A DNA stretch of 64,000 nucleotides from Tipula vernalis (GCA_958295665.1 OY282558.1:51343389-51407388), one strand, 5' to 3'; shown: positions 22,201 through 34,545, counted from the stretch's first letter. The notes: generated by a model from the sequence alone, not told the origin. Numbers and translations are program-made.

Positions 22201-22262
22201 TTGATTGTTATTTACATGGCAGACCCCGTGCATACAACGGACATTCGAGAAAAATCATTTGA
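19202..22262 (+). pseudogene. Pol of the third gypsy element: PR, RT, RNase H, IN with frame breaks
   Basis: Protease: VDTGASFSVFP near 19320, frameshift at about 19385, then a frame to 19716. RT: 19733-20413 with CDFRVSVNKVLKTNQYPLP, ALDLSGAYQQVKV and YLDDVLIG. RNase H: 20536-20811 (LTCDASPYGVDAVL) and 20889-21197 (YRKGSQIGNADALSRLP). Integrase: a zinc domain near 21310-21430, then 21326-21847 with VDFF, VSDNVPPYDS and NSNGLAERRVQTVK giving the D, D, E residues. A C-terminal piece covers 21984-22262. At least six stops or shifts separate the frames. The last 20 or so codons already lie in the first unit of the downstream satellite, so the natural C-terminus and the 3' LTR are missing. Confidence 0.85.
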
Positions 22263-24955
22263 CTTTACGACTTTGGATTTTTGTTGAACAACTTTCCACA
22301 ACTAACAACATTTTATGAAAATATTGCTTCTTATTTATAAGGCTGACCCCAGGGTCCGGCCATTTGATAATTTTTGCATCCAGTGCATACCTTGGATATT
22401 CGAGAAAAATCATTTGACTTCGGGACTTTTGATTTTTGTTGAACAAATTTCGTTGGCGGAAATATTTGTTGTTTATATGGCCGATCAGAGGGACCGGCCA
22501 TTTGTTAATTTATACATGAAGTGCTTACAACGGACATTCGAGAAAATCATTTGACTTTGCGACTTTTGACTTTTGTTGAACAAATTTCGTCGGCAGAAAA
22601 TCGAAAAACATTTGATGCAAATATTGCTCGTTATTTATATGGCCGACCCAAGCGACCGGACATTTGATAAATTTTACGTCAAGTACATATAACGGACGTT
22701 CGAGAAAAATCATTTAACTTTGGGACTTTTGATTTTTATTGAACCACTTTCAACAACTAACAACATTTTAAGAAAATATTGCTTGTTATTTATAAGGCCG
22801 ACCCCAGGGTCCGGCCATTTGATAATTTTTCCATCCAGTGCATACCTTGGATATTCGAGAAAAATCATTTAACTTTGGGACTTTTGATTTTTGTTGAACA
22901 AATTTCGTCGGCGGAAATGTTTGTTGTTCATATGGCCGATCAGAGGGATCGGCCTTTGTTAATTTATACATCAAGTACATACAACGGACATTCGAGAAAA
23001 ATCATTTGACTTTGGGACTTTTGACTTTTGTTTAACAAATTTCGTCGGCTGAAAATCGAACAACATTTGATGCAAATATTGCTCGTTATTTATATGGCCG
23101 ACCCAAGGGACCGGACATTTGATAACTTTTACATCAAGTGTATACTTTAGGACTTTGGGCCTTTTGATTTTTGTTGAACAAATTTCGTTGGCAGAAAATC
23201 GTACAACAGTTGATGCAAATATTGGGTGTTATTTATATGGCCGACCAAAGGGACCGGCCATTTGATGAGAAAAATCATTTGGCTTTAGGACTTTTGATTT
23301 TTGTTGAACAATTTCGTCGGCGGAAATGTTTGTTGTTTATTTGGCCGTTCAAAGGGACCGACCATTTGTTAATTTATACATCAAGTGCATACTTCGGACA
23401 GTCGAGAAAAATCATTTGACTTTGGGACTTTTGATTTTTGTTGAACAAATTTCGTTGGCGGAAAATCGTACAACAGTTGATGCAAATATTGCTTGCTCTT
23501 TATATAGCCAACCTCACGGACCGGCCTCACGGACATTCGAGAAAAATCATTTAACTTTGGGACTTTTGATTTTTGTTGAACAACTTTCAACAACTAACAA
23601 CATTTTATGAAAATATTGCTTGTTATTTATAAGGCCGACCTCAGGGACCGGCCATTTGATAATTTTTGCATCCAGTCCATACCTTGGATACTCGAGAAAA
23701 ATCATTTGACTTTGGGACTTTTGATTTTTGGTTGAAAAAATTTCGTCAGCGGAAATGTTTGTTTTTTATATGGCCGATCAGAGGGACCGGCCATTTGATA
23801 ATTTATACATCAAGTGCATGCAACGGACATTCGAGAAAAATCATTTGACTTCTGGGACTTTTGATTTTTGTTAAATAAAATTCGTCGACAGAAAATCGTA
23901 CAACATTTGATGCAAATATTGTTTGTTATTTATAAGGCCGACCCAGGGACCGGCCATTTCTTAATTTTTTCATCAAGTGCAAACTTCGGACATTCGAAAA
24001 AATCATAAAACTTTGAGGCTTTTGATTTTTGTTGAACAAATTTCGTCGGCGGAAAATCTTATAACATTTTATGAAAATATTGGTTGTTATTTATATGGCC
24101 GACCTCAAGAACCGGCTTTTGATAATTTTTGCATCCAGTACATGTCTTGGATATTCGAGAAAAATCATTTAATTTTGGGACTTTTAATTTTTGTGGAAAA
24201 AATTTTATTGGCGGAAATGTTTGTTATTTATATGGCCGATCAGAGGGACCGGCCATTTGATAATTTATACATCAAGTGCATACAACGGACATTCGAGAAA
24301 ATTCATTTGACTTTGGGACTTTTGATTTTTGTTGAACAAATTTAGTCGGTGGAAAATCTTATACAACATTTGGTGAAAAAAATATTTATTAATTATACGG
24401 TCGACCCCAGGGACCCCAGGGATTTTTACACCAAGTGCATACTTTGGGACTTTAAGACTTTTGATTTTTGTTGAACAAATTTTGTCGGTGAAAAATCGTA
24501 TAATATTTGATGCTAATATTGCTTGTTATTTATAGAGCCGACCTTACGGACCGGCCATTTAATAATTTTTACATCAAGTACATACAAAGGACGTTGGAGA
24601 AAAATCATTTAACTTTGGGACTTTTGATTTTTGTTGAACAACTTCCAACAACTAACAAAATTTTATGAAAATATTTATTTATAAGGCCGACCCCAGGGTC
24701 CGGCCATTTGATTATTTTTGCATCCAGTGCATACCTTGGATATTCGAGAAAAATCATTTGACTTTGTGACTTTTGATTTTTGTTGAACAAATTTCGTCGT
24801 CGAAAATGTTTGTTTTTTATATGTCCGATCAGAAGGACCGGCCATTTGATAATTTTTGCATCAAGTGCATACGTCGGACATTCCAGAGAAAAATCATAAA
24901 ACTTTGGGACTTTTGATTTTTGTTGAACAAATTTCGTCGGCGGAAAATCGTACAA
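22195..24955. repeat. Satellite of about 146-bp units with a GC-rich palindromic core
   Basis: About 19 units follow the pol relic. The phrase GAGAAAAATCATTT(G/A)ACTT recurs near 22250, 22407, 22543, 22709, 22862, 23005, 23268, 23407, 23543, 23698, 23838, 24000, 24160, 24298, 24600, 24748 and 24890 (some units lack it), followed by GGGACTTTTGATTTTTGTTG. Each unit has an imperfect palindrome GGCCGACCCCAGGGTCCGGC in an otherwise AT-rich context. Several unit variants seem to alternate (ATTTCGTCGGCGGAAATGTT, ATTTCGTCGGCAGAAAATCG and AACTTTCAACAACTAACAAC), suggesting higher-order repetition. Open frames here are by-products of the repeat. Confidence 0.9.
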
Positions 24956-27900
24956 CCAGCCCCAGAAACCTTCCAAATAAGAAAAAAAATGTTAATGTCG
25001 AAATTCAAACTTCGTTTAGTCGTTAATCTAAAAAGATATTTTCCAAAATATTTATGAGCATCCATTGCGTCATATCCCATACGTTTCTATTTAATAAATT
25101 GTCAAGGTTACTGAATAATGCCATTAATAATCCCGATAAAAACATACAAATAGTTCATATATGCAAATTGTACATAACATAATTACAAATAATTATTATT
25201 TTCAAAATATCAAAATTTTCTAATTAAATTGTTAGAAATAAAAATAATTATTTATTTACATAATACTCGTACATGTATATGTATGGTACCTAAACATACC
25301 TTAGCAATACGAAATAATAATAATTTATTACGTTCACATACACATGTAAAATTCTAATTACTTTCAGAAAAATAAATAAATAAATTCATGTTTCAGCATA
25401 AATTTGCCTAGCACACACGAAAAGCATTATACACATGATATAAATACGTTTACATATCGCAAACACTTTAAATATCATAAATTTTGTAACTGTAGCTATG
25501 TAACATATTTAAATAAATGTATAAAAGTTCTTTTCATGTTTTATGTCAACATAAATTTCAAAAATGTATGTGCAATACGTACAATTCGTATACATAAAAA
25601 TACAATTGACACGTTAAACGATATAACATGCAAATGAAACGATTTTGATAATCTGCACACGTAATTTTACTTAATCATAGCTAATATTCTAAAATCTAAA
25701 ACTAGAGTATACCCGCAGCTATTTAAAAAAAAAAACATCAAAGTTAATTTCACCGTCAATTTAAAACTATCTCATATTTCACATGACGACGACGATGACA
25801 AAAATTAGCTCTCTTCTAAACCTAAAAATAACTAAAACCCATGTCACTTCTAATTTACAATAAGAAAATTAAATAAATTGGACATTTGGTTGGTACTTCG
25901 GTATAGTAACTGCGCTTCGTTGATTATCATCTAAACCATGTGGTGTTGTTGTTGTCATGTATATTGTTTAGTTGACACTTAGTCTGAGTTAGTTGTAGGT
26001 GGGAAATATCGTTGGATTTTATTCAAACCTGAATTTTATTAATAATAATAATCAATGGTTCGATCGTGTTTGCTCTACACATATTTAACCTTTTTGAGTG
26101 AACACTTTGGACACAAACCAAAAAAAAAAAAAGTCATGGAGACGCCTTTTTGTATATAAGAGTGTATGTATATATGTACACGACCGGAATAATATTTAAT
26201 TGGAATTAATAATATTAATCGAATTTAATGTTATGTGCGCTGCTAGATAATTAAAAAGAACATATGTTACATTTCTTAGAGGTCGATTCAATTTTTAAAT
26301 ATTTTAACATATAACACTCGTACTGAATACATATATATGGTATATGTAGCGACATGATGGATGTATCTAAGAATATTTGGTGCTTTTATATCTTTTGACA
26401 TAATCTCTTTAATCTTGACATGGTACTTATTTTTTTTTTTTTAATTGGAACGCATTGTTTTTTTTTATCTGCAGGGGGGGAGATATATTCTTCAGGAAGT
26501 ATCAATCACACTAGTATCCTTTAAATATAAGACGTATGACGAGTTTAAACATATTTTAATTAATTAATTAGATTAATGCTAATTAGATGAATATTCGTCA
26601 TGTTCGACCACATTTATAGTTCGCACCCCATTTTGATAGAACCAATAAAATTTTATTATTTCCAATAAATTGATGTAATAATCAATGTACGTACATATAC
26701 AATAAAAATAGAATAATCAATTTAGGTTTTTTGCATAACAAAATAAATATATTTTTAAATGAATGAACATGATTAAATCAATACAATGTGTATCCCATTT
26801 ACATATGAGCACATATGTATGAACATAGAGCATACAGCAACAAAAAAAAATCCCATTTTCCATATAGTCATCATGTTATTGTTTTTCCAATAACAAATTG
26901 AAAATTTATACACAACATAAAAAATAGAATTTGCAAAAATTGAAAATTAATTGATTGGAAATTAATTTAATATTTGTAATAATATTTTTTGATTAGATTT
27001 TATCTAATACGAGTATAGTCTTCAAAATTATTTAGATCAATTGAGCGTGTAAGCATTTTAATTCATTAACAGATTTGATAACTTAAAACTTGCAGAAAGA
27101 TTCGACTTTACTGAAGATAGTAGAAAAAAGATTTCAGATCATATGTTATGTGGGATCAGGGTGAAATTAATTAAAATTCTCCTATACCTGTTAAACGTCC
27201 AGATTAAAAAATTCAAGTGACTTTAACATCATGAGAAAGTGGTCTGAATCGATGTCGTTTGCACAAGAGAACGTATTGAATTTTGTTGACCGTTGTTCTA
27301 TGTTCTATCGTTTCACTTCCATCTGATCTTGTGAATGCATTTATGAGGAAAATATATGCTGACTTACTGTTTTCGATCCCATAAATTTTCAATTGCCTTT
27401 AGGTAAGGAGTTCCCATTCCAACAAATTTATTTTATTTTTCCAAGCAAAGATATCAAACCAAATTTAATATTCGCGTTATGCATACCTCGAACCTTAGAT
27501 ACAGTGAGATTCTTTGTACTACTTCTAGACTATGAAGTTTTAGAAAACGAAAGACAGCTGGTAGAGAAATGGCTTGTAAGAACGGGAAGCTTTTAAAAAC
27601 AGGAAAAAATTACCATAACCACTATAGCTGCTTATATACCTAAATAGCTGGTATCAGGTACCAATTGAGAGTTTCGCCTAAAAAGCCGAAAAACTGTAGG
27701 AAAGACTCGTTATTATCTGAGAGCAACAGGAAAAATTGATTTAGCTGGCCAGGAAGGTACCAAAATTGAACTATTTTGGGATGGAGTCAAGTCGTTTGAT
27801 TGGACGAAAGTAATATTGAGGTAAGTTCTTAATTTGCTGAGAAATTTAAAAAACACAGTATTTAACCATTCACATAATAAGCCACAAAAAATCACCACTA

Positions 27901-28145
27901 CCTTTATTTCGATAACTCTAACCAATTTGCTCAGGTTTTCGGGACATCTGGTAGATTTGATGAATCGTGATTTGGAACTGGAAGTTGGTATACTAATCAG
28001 GTAGCTACGCCCAAACTACAAAAATAAAATTTATACTTAACACAGATAGTGTCAAGTACGAACATACTAATTTAGCGAATTTTATTCATTTAATCAAAAA
28101 ACTAAAGGAATATCGTCATTTTTGTGTTTTAAGCCTACACAAATA
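24956..28145. other. AT-rich non-coding stretch
   Basis: Nothing with recognisable protein similarity was seen. A 67-codon frame at 27393-27596 is short and matches nothing I know. Poly(A)/(T) runs and ATATGTA words are frequent. A G-rich patch occurs at 26475. The stretch might be intron or intergenic DNA. Confidence 0.55.
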
Positions 28146-28428
28146 ATTAAGAGAAAGATAGGTTTGTCCGTGTATTAAATCAATAAGATTCTTTCAGCTT
28201 TTTAAAGAAAAAATACATTAACAGTAATGGCATTCTGTTGGGGTAAAGTACGGGGAGGGGCGGGGAATTAATATTTCTACTTTTTGGTAGATTTTTATCT
28301 GATTACCTAACCAATCGAACAATGTTGTGAATGCCATTATTGTTAATATATTTTGTCTATAAAAAACCGAAAGTATCTTATTGATTTAATACACAGACGA
28401 ACTTCTCTTTCTCTTAATTTCTTTTATA
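28146..28428. repeat. Hairpin repeat with about 90-bp inverted arms (MITE-like)
   Basis: The left arm starts ATTAAGAGAAAGATAGG (28147) and the right arm ends CTCTTTCTCTTAATTT. They pair over roughly 85-90 bp at about 80% identity (GTGTATTAAATCAATAAGAT against its complement). The spacer of about 110 bp is G-rich on one side (GGGGAGGGGCGGGG). The right half (28250-28390) recurs at 60230-60395, so it is a dispersed family. No clear target duplication or transposase was seen. Confidence 0.7.
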
Positions 28429-28430
28429 TG

Positions 28431-29040
28431 TTCTGGGCAAACGAACTAAGTCATGTATACTGCCATGTGGAGCAGAAATTATTTTATCCCTTAATGCTTT
28501 ATACATTTCCGATGAAAGACCCCATTTGATTTCGATGTCCTTACATTAGTTGGTAAAGACTTGCACAAATCGATTCCAGCAGCAAAAAATGACACATTAA
28601 AAATTTTAGTAGGATTTCGAGGTAAGTATTCACATTCCTCAGTTTATCAGTTTGGTATATCACCAGATCATCGACGTACAAATGATATTATGATTTCCGC
28701 TAGTATTGTCGGAAGATCATTAATATATAGTGAAAACAAAACTGGCGGAGCACCAGTAAAAACCGGCAGGGGTCCTATTATTGAACCATTATGAAATTTT
28801 TCCTATTGCAAGTTAGTGTAAAAATATTACGAAAACTACCAAAAGATCACCAAGAGTCACCAAAAAAAACCAAATAGCGGAAATAATTCATGTAGAAGCC
28901 AAAATTGGTACAGTTGTAGGGGAAGGTGTCCTTAACAACAACTAAAAGTACTGAGGGGTGGGGGTGAAGCTGAGGGTGGAGGGGGTCTCGAAAGGTCATT
29001 TTTTTTAATTTTTCGTTAATAACTCCAAAATCACAGCTTC
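28431..29040. other. Non-coding stretch, possibly the 5' flank of the pseudogene that follows
   Basis: A 77-codon frame (28561-28794) is open but unlike any family known to me. G-rich GGGGTGGGGGTGAAGC near 28957 precedes the pseudogene. Confidence 0.4.
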
Positions 29041-29044
29041 TAGA

Positions 29045-30226
29045 AGAGAGAAGTGTTTAATTTGTGAGAGTGAAGTTGTAAGTGATTTGTGCAACGTTGG
29101 AAAAAAAACGATAATTGGATTAGTGAAGTCAAGTATGTAAAGGAAAAATGGGAAAGAGTGGGGTGTTGTTCATAATTCTTGCAGAAGAGAATACGTCAGA
29201 AGTGACTCAATAAAAAAGTTTATGCGAGACACTCTCTCAGATGAACCTTCAACTTCACGAGATGCTTCGTCTTTGCGTTAAGGACAAATGAAATTTGATT
29301 TTAAAACAAAGTGTTTTTTCTGCACGAAAACGTATGACGAAGAGAAGGAGATTAAAAAACCGTATGCTAAGCGTCCAAAAGTTTTTTATGTTCGTACTGT
29401 TGCGTTTCACAATTCTATTTTGAATCGTGGCAGGAAAGAAAGGATGAGTGGGAAAACGATGTAGTGAGATGTATCTGCACTGTTGGGGGTCTACACGCAG
29501 CAGATGCAATATATCACGAAGATTGTTACAAAAGATGCATGTTAACCTCTATACCTTCAAAAAGAAAAGCTGGACGTCCACAAGATGAAGGGATTTCAGA
29601 AGCAATGGAAGAAATATATGATTATATTGAAAGGACTGATAATTGCCAATGCTCTATGGACGAGTTGTTGGAACAGATTATTGCAGGGGAACCGCCACAT
29701 GTGAAGACCATTAAGGAGAGAATGAGGGAAAAATATGGGGACCAAATTTTTTTCAGTACTATTCGCACCAGACAAACTGTCGTCTCCTTTCGTAGTTTTA
29801 GTGATAAAATCTTGAGCGACTCATGGTACACTTCAAGATGTAAAGATGAACAAAGAGAACGTAAGAGGATTGTACAAAAAGCTGCTGAGATTTTCTTGGA
29901 AGACATTGAATCCATGGCTTACGACAACAGTGCCTATCCCCCTTCATCTAGCGTCTGCAGTGAGGCTGAACAATTAATACCTAAATCTCTTAGAGTCTTT
30001 ATGGACTGCATTGCAAGGAAAAAAAAGGTCGAAAGAGGCAGTGGGGAAAAATATTTCTTATTGCTGCTATTCGCCCTCAATGTTTCATATCCCCAATTCT
30101 GACCAGCATCGCTCTGTTCATAAACAGAAAATTCGGATCAAAGAACTTGGTGTCCCTACTATTGAAGTTGGGATTGAATGCCTCTAACTACGACGCTCAG
30201 CAGCTGGAGCTCTCCACCATCCACCA
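29045..30226 (+). pseudogene. Dispersed arthropod gene family, copy 1 (zinc-cluster/LHAADA-YH-C protein), broken
   Basis: Pieces in several frames make one protein. An N-terminal CLICESE Cys pair lies near 29060. A histidine/cysteine patch (VVHNSCRREY) near 29165 comes before a stop at 29278. FDFKTKCFFCTKTYDEE lies near 29290. The main frame 29464-30102 has GGLHAADAIYHEDCYKR, then a Lys/Arg-Gly-Arg-Pro segment (KRKAGRPQDE) and a helical stretch. After a 1-nt shift near 30060 it continues as AAIRPQCFISPILTSIALFI to a stop at about 30226. This layout matches a large multicopy family in arthropods usually annotated as uncharacterised and probably carried by a transposon. I cannot name a function. 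A paralogue lies at 62.7-63.9 kb on the other strand. Confidence 0.6.
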
Positions 30227-30579
30227 CCCGTAAGAGCCTATCGCAAGTGATACATTTTGGGGCTAGACTAACTGCACAATTCTTAATAAGGATGGGTGGA
30301 AAGTCATTTTGTCCTGCCCCCTTATCAACTTAAAGTTGAGCTGCTTCCGTAAATTTAAAAAAAAAAAATCAGAAAGATCGCGGTTAGTCAAAAGGCCTGT
30401 TACATGATACCGCAGGTTCTTCATAGACAGACTCAAAAAAATTGGCAAACAAATTGGATATATCAGAGGGCTGACTGGTGAAAGAGTTCTGAAAAGTCAT
30501 TGGGATAGGAAAGCTAGCAACCTTCTTTTTTAGGATAGAAAGTTAATTCATCTTCGATTTGCAAAATGTTGTTATTGTA

Positions 30580-30591
30580 AAGGAACCAGTT
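30580..30591. repeat. SINE target-site duplication, left copy
   Basis: AAGGAACCAGTT, identical to 30917-30928 on the other side of the SINE. Confidence 0.9.
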
Positions 30592-30916
30592 GTTGTTGTT
30601 GTTTGTTCTTGATTTATTTTTTACCGTCCTACTTTACGCCTGGAGTAGCCAAATCGAGGACGGGCGGCTACAGATCCGTCTTTGAAAACCACCTGCACAT
30701 TGCATTGCTTCATGCCAACCTGTATTGCTGACATGAAAGGTGGGTCGGCCCATGGATTCTGCACTTTAAACAGGGGGTCATAGATGTGTTCATCTTCATC
30801 ACCGATCGTAATCAGATGATGAAAAATCCCTTTTGCATCCCGCCCCTATAGGGATTTGAACCCGGTATATCCCGATCCCACCGCCACAGCTTTAACCACT
30901 GCGACGTTTGCTCGGT
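30592..30916 (-). mobile_element. tRNA-derived SINE with perfect 12-bp target duplication
   Basis: On the minus strand the head has a pol III A box (AGTGGTTAAAGCT, complement of 30888-30900) and B box (GGGTTCAAATCCC, complement of 30851-30863), about 25 nt apart. Of the classical tRNA features I checked only these boxes. The body runs about 240 bp and the 3' tail is (CAA)n next to an A/T stretch (30592-30625). AAGGAACCAGTT is present on both sides (30580-30591 and 30917-30928). It is inserted in the LINE relic, so it is younger than that copy. Confidence 0.88.
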
Positions 30917-30928
30917 AAGGAACCAGTT
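30917..30928. repeat. SINE target-site duplication, right copy
   Basis: AAGGAACCAGTT, identical to 30580-30591. Confidence 0.9.
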
Positions 30929-32017
30929 CTAAGTTTTAAACTCCCCATGAGTAGTGTTGAAGCTAGGATAAAACTACATAAGGTTAGTTCAAAAAACCAA
31001 TTGAATATTGCTTATTCGGTTCACCTGCATCAATGCTGTGCTAGTAAAATAATCAGTGACTGCTAATCCTTTTTGGTCTATGGAAGAGGCCGTGGAAACT
31101 CGATCAACATCAATCCAAGTAATATAAGAAAGATTGAGGTCACCAGTAACAATTAGTTGTTCACCAACATGAACCAATGGTGCAACATCAGAATCGATGA
31201 AATTAATAATTGCAAGATAATATTCCAGAGTAGATCTGCAGCGAACATATGCAGCAACTACGAGGATAGAGGCATTGGCTACATTAATACATAGGCAGGC
31301 AATGAGCTCGTTCGAAATCGAACATTTAACAGCGATCAATACATCCCCCCCTTCAGGCTATTACAAAAATCATGTCGATCATACCTGTGAACGACGTAGT
31401 TAAGTGGCAAATATTTCTCCGAATTGAAAATTTTAGTAAGCCATGTTTCCTAAATAATGATCACATCGTAATCGTTATCAAGCATGCCAAGCAAGAATAA
31501 TTTAGCTTTACCTCGAATGCTAGAGGCATTATGGTAGTACATCGGGGTAAAAGTAATTTGTCCAGAACTTATAGGGAAACTACAGCACTTAAATTACGGG
31601 AGAGTTGACTGGTACAGCTGGCATCCGAAATTTCACACTGCAGGTTATTACTTGGGACAAATTTACTACTTAGTAAGCTCTTATAATTTATTCTGTTGAC
31701 TTGTTGAGAGCAGTAGTTGTTAGAAACTTCCTTCATGGAGGCAATGTTGTCCGAAAAATTTTATCGTGAAATTCCCGTTTGTGTAGACCGGTTGGCCAAG
31801 TATTAACATGAAAAAACAAAAGCAAACAATAAGCAAACAAACTCCAGGGATTCGATATTCCGTTGTTTATGGACGATCGAGGATCATGCCAAGTGGTTGT
31901 TTGAGACAGGTAGTCTCATCAAGCAGCTTCTCAAGAAAGGGCTGCTGAGCAGTATTGACACTAAAATTGCACTCCCTTATTATCTTATGGAATGATTGAT
32001 TCTTCATAAGGCCTCTG

Positions 32018-32226
32018 AACGTGATATTTTAAAACGCGATATTTTAAAACGCGATACGGTACTAAACGCGGCATGATACAAAACGCGATATTGCAAAACG
32101 CGATATGGCACAAAACGCGATATAGTACAAAACTCGATTATTCAAAACGCGATATTACAAAACGCGATATGGCACCAAACGCGATATAGTACAAAACGCG
32201 ATTATTCAAAACGCGATATTTTATTT
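32018..32226. repeat. Short tandem array based on AAAACGCGATA (left member of an inverted pair)
   Basis: About 12 units of AAAACGCGAT followed by a 5- or 7-nt linker (ATTTT, ATTGC, TATTC, or ATAGTAC, ATGGCAC), so units of 15 and 17 bp are mixed. Several CG sites make it stand out from the flanks. The same units occur in inverted orientation at 35915-36095, with a LINE copy between. Confidence 0.92.
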
Positions 32227-34028
32227 TTCATTTAGTTTATTTATTTGATACCTACAGTGACTACAATCGGTACAAACCATTACGGCTAACTACAATTGTT
32301 AAAAAACTTAAATAAAACATTATTGAACAAATCTCTCGACAAGTGAAAATCGAAAAATTGAGAAACTGAATTGAACACCCGTGATATTTTCAGTGGAACC
32401 AGGTCAATGAATAAAAGCCCATCACGGTGACGCATTCGGCGTACGGAAGCATAGATTTTAAGACGTGCGAGTAACTCGGTACAATTGATACGGGAAAACA
32501 GCGCGAAAGCCACGTTCCGGCGATAGTCTAGACGTTGCAGTTTCAAAAGGCTACATCAATCTTGATAAGATGGGAGGATGCGTGGACGGCAAACATCGGA
32601 ACGCGAACAGAACAAATTGCTTCTGAACACTCTCAATCCTCCCGGAATGACAGTGATAGGATGGCGCCCAAACTGGAGATTCATACTCCAAAATAGACCG
32701 AACAAACGAGACATACAGCGATGTCATCGTTATCGGGTCCCTAAAATCCCTACAGTTTCTTTCGTTTAATAAAGCCCAACATAATATACTACTTTGAAAT
32801 AATAGTGTTAACTTGTCTTGTAAATGTAGCGTCAGCTGCAAAAGTCACACCAAGATCGGAAATGAACTCGACTCAGTCAACGTCTTCATTGTACAGCTGA
32901 TATTGGTGAAGAATAGGTGAGCTGATACGATTAAAAGAAAGCGTCTTACATTTGCCCACGTTCAGAGCCAGTCTATTATTAATTGACCAACAGAAAATCT
33001 GTTTAAGTGCTCCTGCAACTTTACACAATCAGACAAACTAGAAACCCGGGCGAAAATTTTAATGTCATCTGCGAAGAGCAGGCAGTTAGCAAACTCAAAG
33101 CATTGCACCACATCACCGATAAACAATGAAAACAACACTGGTGGAATGTGACTACCTTGAGGCACGCCAGATGGTACACGAAATAATTGAGAGTGAGAAC
33201 CCAAGATCCTAACAGAATGCCAACGAACAGTGAGGTAGGAACGCAACCATTTAATAGGAATAAACTGACATTTTAGACTCTCTAACTTACTAAGAAGAAT
33301 AGAGTGGTCAATCATATCAAAAGCCTTGGCAAAGTCTGTATAAACAACGTCAAGTTTATGTCTGGAATTCAAACTATCAAATAAGTCGCCACAAAACGAA
33401 ATCAAGTTAGTTATTGTAGACCTACCGGGATAAAATCCATGTTGTACAGGAGAAATGAAGTTTCTAGTGTGGAAGAATAAGATTCTATGAACCATAGACT
33501 CAAACAACTTGGGTAAGATAGAAAGAATGGCGATCCCACGATAATTACTGACATCACTTCTTCTACCCGCCTTGAAGATTGGATGAATACAAGAAATTTT
33601 CCAAGGATCGGGAAAAAACCGCGACGAAGGCTTTTATTAAATATGAAGGTAATTGGAAGGGTCAAACTCTCAGCACAACACCTAAACAGAATCGACGGGA
33701 AGCCATCATAACCCGCTCCCTTTCCAACCTCGAGCTGGAGCAAGCAATCCCGTACTTCTTCATCGGTAAACTTGAAAATATTAAATTGATTGAAGGTGGG
33801 CAAAGCTGGATATACGATAGCGGACGACAGAACAGATTTATAAACCGACGCAAAAAAATTGGCAAACAGATTACAGATATCCAAGGGCTGACTAGCAACG
33901 GATCTCTGGTACGACATAGAATACAGAAAGCCAGCCACTTTTTTCTTGCTGTTAATGAAATTCCAGAACTCCTTAGGACTAGATGTTAACTCTTCCTCAA
34001 TTCGCACTACATAGTAGTGGGCTAGCAT
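32227..34028 (-). pseudogene. LINE ORF2, reverse transcriptase part (jockey/CR1-like), copy 1
   Basis: On the minus strand, frames at 33411-34028, 32962-33507, 32551-32841 and 32286-32546 form one RT region broken by shifts. The order is DGFPSILFRCCAESLTLPIT, then YPGRSTITNLISFCGDLF, TDFAKAFDMIDHSILLSKL, SGVPQGSHIPPVLFSLFI, and LLFADDIKIFA (FADD encoded at 33064-33075), then a thumb segment SILEYESPVWAPSYH and IESVQKQFVLFAFR. These are the standard motifs of a non-LTR reverse transcriptase. The element would copy its RNA at the nicked target. The LINE 3' end meets the AAAACGCGATA array. Clade is jockey/CR1-like by motif, not proven. Confidence 0.82.
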
Positions 34029-34530
34029 AGCTTGCGGGCTCTATCAAAATCTGGATAATATTTAACACCATGCAATCTATACAATGTATGAAGCTTATTA
34101 CGTCGTTTCTCGAGCAAGACCAATTCATTGTTATACTATGGCTCCCGACGGCCGATTTTATTTATTTTAACTCGCGGAAAGTCGATACCATACCTGAGAA
34201 GATCGTTGAAACTTAACACCATACAGTTCAAATCACCACCGCGTTGTAAGAAGTCCGAAATCAGAAATGCTGAGAAATTCATTCAAGGATGTGTTGTGGG
34301 CCCTTCTAAAAATTCCACAACCAGTGAAGTCCGGGCACGCAGAAATCTCGGCATGCATAACATCATTAGCAAATAACAGATCAAGGAATTTGCCTCGACT
34401 GTTACTAATTCTATTGAGCTGTGTGCATAACAGCTGAGGCGATGAAGTTGATTAACGTGTTGTAGTAATCCAAGTCCGATCTGTAAGGTATATGCACGGC
34501 GACTACAACAATCGAAGTATTAATGGGTGT
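34029..34530 (-). pseudogene. LINE ORF2 endonuclease remnant, copy 1
   Basis: Between ORF1 and RT on the minus strand, SIVVVAVHIPYRSDLDYYNT (near 34500) aligns with the endonuclease of the neighbouring copy. The N-terminal half of the endonuclease is missing, so an internal deletion probably joined the end of ORF1 to mid-endonuclease. Stops follow. Confidence 0.6.
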
Positions 34531-34545
34531 TGGTTGCATCAGCAG

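Larger units (their letters stand above)
30260..31880 (-). pseudogene. LINE ORF2 fragment, copy 2 (endonuclease and start of RT), split by a SINE
   Basis: On the minus strand the apurinic-endonuclease-like domain starts near 31540 with LFLLGMLDNDYDVIII and continues through the frame 30989-31339 (LIVTGDLNLSYITW, where GDLN is a conserved endonuclease core). After the SINE, the connecting region before RT is seen at 30380-30520 (SDISNLFANFFESVYEEP). The same two segments occur in the neighbouring LINE copy (SIVVVAVHIPYRSDLDYYNT near 34500; DICNLFANFFASVYKS near 33830), so both are one family. This copy lacks the RT core and has several stops. Confidence 0.72.

Noticed and set aside
22315..24976. 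Several 60-120 codon frames on both strands in the 22.2-24.95 kb array
   Set aside because: They are repeats of the satellite unit in different frames and end at unit variants. Their similarity to one another comes from the DNA repeat.
27393..27596. 67-codon frame in the 25-28 kb stretch, at first sight protein-like
   Set aside because: Too short, no known family, and the adjoining frames do not continue it in a consistent way.
30825..30912. A tRNA gene on the minus strand
   Set aside because: A and B boxes are present, but the segment runs into a 240-bp body with a (CAA)n tail and is bounded by a 12-bp target duplication, so it is the head of a SINE.
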